Source: Congeria kusceri (Eukaryota > Mollusca > Bivalvia > Myida > Dreissenidae). Taken from it: 64,000 bases of DNA. Of the stretch, positions 59,001 to 64,000 are shown in pieces. The DNA lies in assembly GCA_027627225.1 (NCBI GenBank), contig CM051033.1, positions 12,341,558 through 12,405,557 of the forward strand, read 5' to 3'. The position numbers and the translations under genes were made by a program. Below the pieces are notes generated by a model. The model ran no database searches. It was given only the letters and a program-made list of their open reading frames with translations, and had not been told where the DNA came from. Numbering within the stretch: the first letter of the stretch is position 1; each line of letters starts with the position of its first letter.

Positions 59001-60425
59001 AAGATAAACAAAATATGTCTTGATGAAAAAAAGGCCCCCATGCACGCCTTGTTGTTATAAACACATATTTTTTACTTGCAAATTTTTATGAGCAAACAGA
59101 AAAAATAGCTCTCAAAACTAATTTTGTACTTGCATTTTGCAAGTGCTAAATTCAAGTCCTGCAACTTGTCCCCATAAATCCCCCCCGCAACCCCCCCCAA
59201 AAATACTCAGTTTATCGGAAAAAAACAACTACTAGTACTGCTTTTACTTACGTGTACTCGACATGACACAATGGTGTTCAAGTATAAATATATCTTACTA
59301 AGCCTGTGCTTGGATAGAGGTGACAATGGTATAACTTCATATCGAACAGTTTGGTGTTGAATAACCTAGAAGGAAAAGAAAAATCTAAAATAAACTTTGT
59401 CTTGATAACATGATTAAGCAGTTTTCCAAATGATTTTTGAAAAGCCTGTTTATGCCATTATAAGCCATGGAATATCAATATGACTGAATCTTTGTTGAAC
59501 TTTAAAAATATGTGATAAGTACCTTCATAAGTCTGATATAATTTGGAAATTGTATTTATTGTTCATGTAGTAACAGTAATAATTGTGTTGACCTGTGATG
59601 AATTTTACATTTGAAATGGTGTGATTTTCTACACATGTCAAGATGGTGGTATCCATTTTATGCAATGGTGTTTTGAAAGGAAAACATTATATAAATATTG
59701 ACTTCCTTGAGGGTGACAGTGCGTCTTGTCTTTAGCCAAGGTCGACAGTGTTTGTCGAGGGTTGACAAGACGCACTGTCACCATCAAGGAAGTCAATATT
59801 TATTTTATTAACCGAACAAAATCAAAGTAAAGAAATCAATTACATAAATATCAAAGTAAAGAAATCATTGCCATAATGATCAATGTCATCTGATACAGAA
59901 ACATAAACAATCTGATACAGAAATATAAACAATCAAACCTTTACATGACACAGACTTTAAATTAAGTTAAATCCTGTATCATTTGCGTACCGTGCAACAT
60001 AGCGGTTGCGGGTGACATTGCCGGGCAACATACCAAATTGTTGCCCGCTGCAGTTTATATGCATTATATAGCGAAATAATCAAGTAAGGTATAATAAACT
60101 TGTATATGTTACAATACATAAACCGAAAGTTCCTGGACATTTTTAATAATTCCTAATGCAGTAATGGCCATTTTCAGGTAAAATTTAATGCTACGGCAAA
60201 CCATTGTGAAAGAAAACAATGCTACTGATTTCAGTGGTTTTGCAATGTTATGTTTAAATAAAATAAAGTTATTGCTACCCATCTTAAAATAACGCGAAAC
60301 TTTCGATTTGTTTACATTGAACTCACAGATCGAATTTGACGTTTGAAACAGTAGCATATGAAACTCCAAATCTGCGCTGCCAGTACAAAGAACCCGCGCA
60401 ACCCCATAACAATATACTTGATCAT
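46904..60425 (-). CDS. CTDNEP1: CTDNEP1/Dullard nuclear-envelope phosphatase, whole spliced gene
   Basis: Seven exons join in phase: 60425-60327, 59365-59299, 52218-52100, 51800-51729, 49336-49220, 47820-47709 and 47085-46904 (768 nt, 255 codons plus stop; human is about 244 aa). Seen: an N-terminal hydrophobic segment ([17 protein letters not shown]), then [16 protein letters not shown]. The HAD-type active site is [12 protein letters not shown] (first Asp the nucleophile, second the acid/base). Further downstream are [56 protein letters not shown], and WFSD with [10 protein letters not shown] and [11 protein letters not shown]. Family knowledge: CTDNEP1 with CNEP1R1 dephosphorylates lipin at the ER/nuclear envelope and modulates BMP signalling. 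Odd points: Val replaces the usual Gly after ILDNSP, and the terminal HRLW seen in human and fly is replaced by another tail. Introns 2, 4, 5 and 6 hold most of the local repeats. Confidence 0.94.
47111..47341 (-). mobile_element. Truncated copy of the same SINE (CTDNEP1 intron 6)
   Basis: Matches the body of the 48737-49017 element from GTCCGCATAACTTG through GTATGTGCACTTAGTA to the GGTTTGTTTG tail side, but lacks the tRNA-like head. Its end is about 25 bp from the exon 7 acceptor. Confidence 0.75.
47709..47820 (-). CDS. CTDNEP1: CTDNEP1 exon 6
   Basis: 112 nt between a TTCTTTCAG acceptor and a GTATAG donor, phase 0 to 1. Encodes [20 protein letters not shown] and [17 protein letters not shown]. 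The SYTKDLSAI wording matches insect Dullard better than vertebrate. ILDNSP holds the conserved Asp of HAD motif 4. A palindromic element starts only about 30 bp upstream of the acceptor. Confidence 0.94.
47851..48114 (+). mobile_element. Double-hairpin palindromic MITE, copy 10 (CTDNEP1 intron 5)
   Basis: Full-length copy in plus orientation, so antisense to CTDNEP1. Its edge is about 30 bp from the exon 6 acceptor, close to the expected branch point. Confidence 0.9.
48737..49017 (-). mobile_element. tRNA-derived SINE (CTDNEP1 intron 5)
   Basis: The head, 49017-48945, is tRNA-like: GGCCGGC at the 5' end, A box TAGCTCAGTTGGTAG, anticodon loop CTACAAA, B box GGTTCGATTCC. The 3' acceptor and T stem are imperfect. 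The anticodon would read ACA (Cys), so it could be called as a tRNA-Cys by software. A body of about 200 bp follows, with GTATGTGCACTTAGTA, shared with 47111-47341. That repetition argues for a SINE rather than a free tRNA gene. Confidence 0.72.
49220..49336 (-). CDS. CTDNEP1: CTDNEP1 exon 5
   Basis: 117 nt, 39 codons, phase 0 at both ends, between a CTCCTTCAG acceptor and a GTAAAT donor. Encodes [18 protein letters not shown], then [21 protein letters not shown]. The FTAS segment is the second conserved HAD motif, with the Ser/Thr that contacts phosphate. This is the most conserved exon of the gene. Confidence 0.96.
50215..51345 (+). repeat. Tandem array, about 157-bp unit x7 (CTDNEP1 intron 4)
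   Basis: The marker CATAGGAGATATGGA recurs at about 50335, 50492, 50647, 50805, 50977 and 51133, plus a last partial unit. The array ends in GACGGACGGACAGAGGG. Several frames are open by periodicity only. It lies between CTDNEP1 exons 5 and 4. Confidence 0.8.
51729..51800 (-). CDS. CTDNEP1: CTDNEP1 exon 4
   Basis: 72 nt, 24 codons, phase 0 at both ends, between a CTCAATTCAG acceptor and a GTAAGT donor. Encodes [18 protein letters not shown] followed by DYFLEV, a stretch strongly conserved in Dullard proteins. Confidence 0.95.
52100..52218 (-). CDS. CTDNEP1: CTDNEP1 exon 3 (catalytic DLDET)
   Basis: 119 nt between a TGTTTTAG acceptor and a GTAAAA donor, phase 1 to 0. Encodes [22 protein letters not shown] and [17 protein letters not shown], including the DxDxT catalytic motif of the FCP/SCP phosphatase family. 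The intron on its 5' side is about 7 kb and holds two tandem arrays. Confidence 0.95.
52327..53683 (+). mobile_element. Pearl-like element, 160-bp core x5, 3' end missing (CTDNEP1 intron 2)
   Basis: Head ACAAGA-GGGCCATGATGGCCC and GCTCACCTGAG as in 38795. The marker GGCAATAACTCTGGTG recurs at about 52939, 53099, 53257, 53419 and 53581. It runs directly into the next element, which seems to have replaced its 3' end. Confidence 0.75.
53684..58297 (+). mobile_element. Large pearl-like element with about 27 units of about 165 bp (CTDNEP1 intron 2)
   Basis: Head ACAAGAGCTGTCAGAGGACA with CTCGACTATTCGAAG, and tail TTTTTCGAATAGTTGATCTA then AAAA. The core marker GGGGCATAACTCTGT recurs about every 165 bp. 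Positions 55350 onward and 56666 onward are nearly identical at an offset of 1316 bp (eight units), and 54550 onward matches 55350 at an offset of 800 bp, so the array has higher-order structure. The long ORFs here follow the period and are not genes. Confidence 0.85.
58733..58894. repeat. 81-bp direct tandem duplication
   Basis: Two copies starting TCGCAATTTAATTCAGTAAT at 58733 and 58814 differ at a few positions. They lie in CTDNEP1 intron 2. Confidence 0.92.
59299..59365 (-). CDS. CTDNEP1: CTDNEP1 exon 2
   Basis: 67 nt between a CCTTCTAG acceptor and a GTAAGA donor, phase 0 to phase 1. Encodes [11 protein letters not shown] and [11 protein letters not shown], the juxtamembrane segment that links the membrane helix to the catalytic domain. 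The split codon A|GC gives Ser on joining exon 3. Confidence 0.92.
59691..59803. repeat. 40-bp-arm inverted repeat (CTDNEP1 intron 1)
   Basis: Arms 59691-59730 and 59764-59803 are inverse complements at 39 of 40 positions, with a 33-bp loop (TTTAGCCAAGGTCGACAGTG onward). No other copy was seen in the window. Confidence 0.92.
60327..60425 (-). CDS. CTDNEP1: CTDNEP1 exon 1 (start, membrane segment)
   Basis: 33 codons from ATG at 60425 to TCT at the GTGAGT donor, phase 0. Encodes [10 protein letters not shown] and [20 protein letters not shown], then IRS. It aligns residue for residue with the human start through the LR, F, A, WSF and RQIR positions. It is hidden in a different frame from the longest ORF of this stretch. 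Confidence 0.9.
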
Positions 60426-60561
60426 GGGTGCAGATAAACCATTTGAAGTAAGAAGCAATCAAAAAACGACAATGACTGTCGAGAATTTTCGAGTATAAAA
60501 TCAAAATTAGAAATTCGTCATTGTAAGTTTCCAAAGGCAGCCATGATTTCCCACAATTCGT

Positions 60562-60577
60562 AAATCTCGCGAGATTT
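60562..60577. promoter_or_regulatory. TCTCGCGAGA palindrome between divergent genes
   Basis: A perfect 16-bp palindrome (aaaTCTCGCGAGAttt) lies about 140 bp upstream of the CTDNEP1 ATG and about 1.36 kb upstream of the ankyrin ATG. The TCTCGCGAGA element is a known core motif of TATA-less, often bidirectional, animal promoters. Its role here is inferred from position. Confidence 0.5.
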
Positions 60578-60857
60578 TGGCACGCGACTTAAAGCATATG
60601 GCGTCTTTAGCAACAATTGCTCTGATGTGTGTCACGTATAGATTTTCAGTTAGAAGTGAATGAAAGTGAAGGAAAAGGTGTCAGTTGTGCTAATTATTCA
60701 TATGTTGTTTATTCAGTAAAAAGAATTTGACGGTGAAAACAGGCTTTCTGTCTCGTGGAATAAGTGCACGCAGCTAATTGGATTTTAATCATGATGGATT
60801 AAAAGGTGGGTGGGGAATAGTAAACATACATTTTAGTGTTCATTTTGTTTTCATTGC

Positions 60858-60915
60858 TAATAATAATATAATAATAATAATAATAATAGTAATGATAATA
60901 AATAATAATAAATTG
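60858..60915. repeat. (AAT)n microsatellite
   Basis: About 18 AAT/ATA triplets with a few interruptions, between the divergent CTDNEP1 and ankyrin genes. Confidence 0.93.
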
Positions 60916-61573
60916 AATATATGCAAAATAAAGAATAAAATAAATAAATAAATTTTGTAATTGAGCATTCTGTATTATCTGTCATCAAACACTTAGCAGT
61001 TTTATTTAAAGAAGATTATATCAAAATTCAAATACTTTCTAGTTGAATGGAAACAGCACTAAACGTGTGACAACTTGGATGCCAGTTTATAATCTCTTTC
61101 AATTATAATCCTGTGTGCGTGTTATCAACAAATTGACAATCCTGTAATGTGGTTTGTCTAGCAGCATTAACAGTTTGCATTTATATAGTTTAAGGTGTTT
61201 TATTATAAAACACATTCCAGTTTCAAATTGTATTAGTTACAGTTTTAATTCTGTTTCTCGTCTGAACGAAATCTCTGTAGTAAGGACACATATTCTATTT
61301 TAGTATATTGGACATAACATTTCTAAGAAAAATATGCAGTATTTATGTCGTATGTGTATTTGCTTATGATATTAATATCTCTACTAAAATGGACTCAAAT
61401 GTATTTTCTGTACTTATTAATATTAAATAGATTTTTTTTGGGAGCATTTGATTTTTTTTAAACAATTGCATGGCAAATATAACAAGCATAGCTATCACAA
61501 GGTAGTAGTATTTTTAAATGATTAAGTGTCAATATCTGAGGCTCAAGCTGAAGTAAAAGCATACGCAGTAGAT

Positions 61574-61838
61574 ATGAGGCGTGTCATGGGCAAACCGGAC
61601 TTAATGCATGTGCGTAAAGCGTCGTTCAGGATTAGCCTGTCCAGTCCGCACAGGCTAATCCAGGGCATCACTTTCCGCCTACAGTGGATTTATGTTTAGA
61701 AGAGACCTGTTTGAAACAGAAAATACCATAAAAGCAGAAAGTGCCGTCCTGGATTAGCCTGTGCGGACAGCACAGGCTAATCCGAGACGACACTTTACGC
61801 ACATGCATTAAGCCCGGTTTTCCCATGACACGCCTCAT
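61574..61838 (-). mobile_element. Double-hairpin palindromic MITE, copy 11
   Basis: Full-length, minus orientation, about 80 bp upstream of the acceptor of the first coding ankyrin exon. Confidence 0.9.
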
Positions 61839-61938
61839 ATATTTTTTAAATTTCATTTTGAGCAGCATCGTATACCTTTCTGATCCTAGATCTTACCAAA
61901 AAGTAAACATATATTTCTAGGATGAGTAAAAACATGCA

Positions 61939-62131
61939 ATGGGCGACCAGGAAGGTCAATTTGATACAAAGTTACATGAAGCCGTGAGATATGGAGACAT
62001 TGCCGAGGTCAAGGTTGCCTTACAACAGGGATATGATCCCAATCTTATCGGACTCTATCAGTGGAATACCCTTCACGAAGCTGCGCATAATGGGGAAACA
62101 GAAATCCTACAGCTGCTTTTACAGAAAAAAG
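61939..62131 (+). CDS. Ankyrin-repeat protein, first coding exon
   Basis: 64 codons plus one nucleotide: starts MGDQEGQFDTKLHEAVRYGD and ends LLQKK, then the donor GGTGAGC. Two ankyrin helices-and-turn units are visible: TKLHEAVRYGDIAEVKVAL and NTLHEAAHNGETEILQLLL. The start is chosen because a TAA lies in frame 18 nt upstream. A TTTCTAG acceptor at 61920 suggests that a 5' UTR exon lies further upstream. The gene family beyond 'ankyrin repeat' is not recognised. It is divergent from CTDNEP1. Confidence 0.88.
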
Positions 62132-62892
62132 GTGAGCATAGTACTGAGTTGATTTCAATGATTTTTTGTGTGGGGAGAAATAAAAATGGTTTAAAATATA
62201 ACTATATGATTGTCTTTGCTGTACAAGCACAAATACTATCATGCAAACAGTTTGTAAATGCTTTAATTGTATTACTATACAGAGTATTTATTTATACTTG
62301 TACATATTGAATGGGAGGAATCAGAGGCCAAAATAATATTTTCTGTTTATTTTTAGTAAGCATTTTCTTGTTTACTGTACCACTGGGTAACTATGTCATG
62401 TAGAAAAAAACAATGACTTTGGATTAGACTATCTTTGTATTTCTAGAAGAATGACTGTACGGTTTTAGTAATTCAGTCTTTTATTATTGTGTATTTACTG
62501 GGACATTTATCTTGAAAGAAAAATGATATTTTTCATGTGAATTCCAAGTGTTTTTTGTATTGCTTTGTATTGCTTCAGTTAGCAGTAATAATGAAATGTT
62601 TTGTATACCCGAGGTTATGGTAAATACATTGTTTAAACACTTAAAATATAGAATATTAATTACTAATTTGCTAAATGTGTATCAATATTTATAAAAAGCT
62701 ATACATATACAAAATACAAATCACCTCTCCATAAATGACACAACAGATAGCAGTGAAAGTGCTTTTTTTATTGGTACTTGATTTTCAAGAGGTTGACTTA
62801 TATCAGTTTTCGAGATGAAAACAAAAGGAATCCACTTGAGCCAATCAGACCTGTTGTAAATACTAATCTATGGAAAGATGACAAGGTGCAAT

Positions 62893-63185
62893 AAACAGTA
62901 GGGGGTGTTTACATTTACGCAGAGAAAGATCAAGAGCGAAATAGCAGAGTGCTGCACCCTGCTCCTTTTTGTTCCAAGCTGCTGCCCCTGTTCAATATCT
63001 TTTGAAATTCAATGGCAAATGAATATAGTATGTTTAAAACCTTAATTAGAAGCATTTAATTGATAACTACCCGAGATTTACACATTAATTTGAAAATGCC
63101 AAAGAACTGGTTAGGCTTTCCCCCCCCTGCCCCTTTTTAGCAGCACCCTGTACCTTTTTTATCCTAGATCTTTCCCTATTTACAG
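62893..63185. repeat. Interspersed repeat with GGGTGCTGC ends, copy 2 (ankyrin intron 1)
   Basis: Inverse of 46268-46555, from CAGAGTGCTGCACCCTGCTC to CAGCACCCTGTACC and TTTTTTATCCTAGATC. Confidence 0.75.
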
Positions 63186-63896
63186 TGTCATTTTATGCTT
63201 AAATATTTCATCCTAACACAACTTTTGTTGCTGGACATTGTCTTTTAATGTCACTACCACATTATGGTTGATTGTCTGCATAAGTGCTAGATAGGTAAAA
63301 TTATAAATTTAGGTGGACTTCAGAACCGATTGATATTTCTAAAAAGTAACAATTTCCCATGCCGAGTATGTATTCCATGCCATATCTTTCTTACAACAGG
63401 ACATTGAATTCCCCTTCAACACAATAATTGCTATACTTTCAGGGTTTTCAATAGATCTGATCCAGAATCCTGCTTTTTCATAATTTTCAATTTGTCCATT
63501 TTTGACTCCTGCAAATAATCTACCTTGCATCATTTGGATGCACTTTTTTTTTCTATTTGCCAACTTCAAAAGCACTAGAAAATAAAAAAATGTCTGTATA
63601 TACTATAAAACATATTTTTGGCAAAGTTCTTAACCTTTATGAACACAAACTGCCATTTACAGAGCATAAACCAGATACGCAGAGAAAAAATTCCTGTGAT
63701 TTCATTATTTTGACTCCTGAAGTTTTCAGTTTGACCCCTCAAAATAACAAGCCAGGGGTCATCTGACTCCTGATTTTCAAATTCTTCTGAAATCCCTGAT
63801 TTATTTTATATATATGTGGCCGTGACAACTCCCCTTAACAGGATTTATACTTAAAAAACGCAAAATTCAACTACTCCCTCATGTCTTTTCTTGCAG

Positions 63897-64000
63897 GAGA
63901 CCCAAACAAACCCGACTACCTTCAATCCCGTACTGCCATGCACTATGCATCGGAGAAAGGTCATGTGACCTGCCTTCGGATGCTGTTGGATGCGGGGGGT
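63897..64000 (+). CDS. Ankyrin-repeat protein, second exon (cut by window end)
   Basis: After a TTTTCTTGCAG acceptor, the phase-1 junction gives Gly, then DPNKPDYLQSRTAMHYASEK and GHVTCLRMLLDAGG. The TAMHYASEKGHVTCLRMLLDAG stretch is a textbook ankyrin repeat and continues exon 1 in frame (QKK-GDPNKPDY). The intron between the exons is about 1.77 kb. The gene continues beyond the window. Confidence 0.9.

Noticed and set aside
60109..60534. 141-codon minus-strand ORF
   Set aside because: It overlaps CTDNEP1 exon 1 in another frame. The exon frame matches the Dullard N-terminus and joins exon 2 in phase; this ORF matches nothing.

Overview
The window is animal nuclear DNA, AT-rich, with small spliced exons in very repeat-dense sequence. 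Several features point to a bivalve mollusc: gene content typical of a metazoan, short inverted-repeat elements at high density, and Helentron/'pearl'-like elements that carry about 160-bp tandem cores. From memory, the commonest palindromic element here resembles repeats of dreissenid mussels (Dreissena). That species guess is inference and was not checked.

Three spliced protein genes can be assembled from sequence. (1) A HES-family bHLH-Orange-WRPW repressor lies on the minus strand at 29330-23103. It has four exons and 333 codons, all junction phases agree, and CSL/Su(H)-type sites lie upstream. (2) A CTDNEP1/Dullard nuclear-envelope phosphatase lies on the minus strand at 60425-46904. It has seven exons and 255 codons, an intact DLDET active site and an unusual C-terminus. 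(3) The first two exons of an ankyrin-repeat gene lie on the plus strand from 61939 and run off the window end. Genes 2 and 3 are divergent, and a perfect TCTCGCGAGA palindrome lies between them. A possible last exon of an unidentified gene is at 9827-9616.

Layout: 1-6 kb is repeats and AT-rich sequence. 6-16 kb holds a cluster of tRNA-Glu(UUC) genes and decayed copies, all on the minus strand. 11-20 kb has tandem and interspersed repeats, with one tRNA-Phe(GAA) at about 20 kb. 22.2-22.6 kb is a 39-bp minisatellite. 23.1-29.4 kb is the HES gene, whose introns hold two decayed tRNA-Glu copies, a palindromic element and a 1.57-kb TTAA-flanked element. 30-46 kb is gene-poor and carries MITEs, a second copy of the TTAA element and satellite-bearing elements. 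46.9-60.4 kb is CTDNEP1, with introns containing SINEs, a MITE and three large tandem arrays, one about 4.6 kb with higher-order structure. 60.5-64 kb is the start of the ankyrin gene.

Eleven copies of a double-hairpin inverted-repeat element of about 260 bp are scattered from 2.6 to 61.8 kb and dominate the repeat landscape. No viral, bacterial, CRISPR or rRNA feature was seen.
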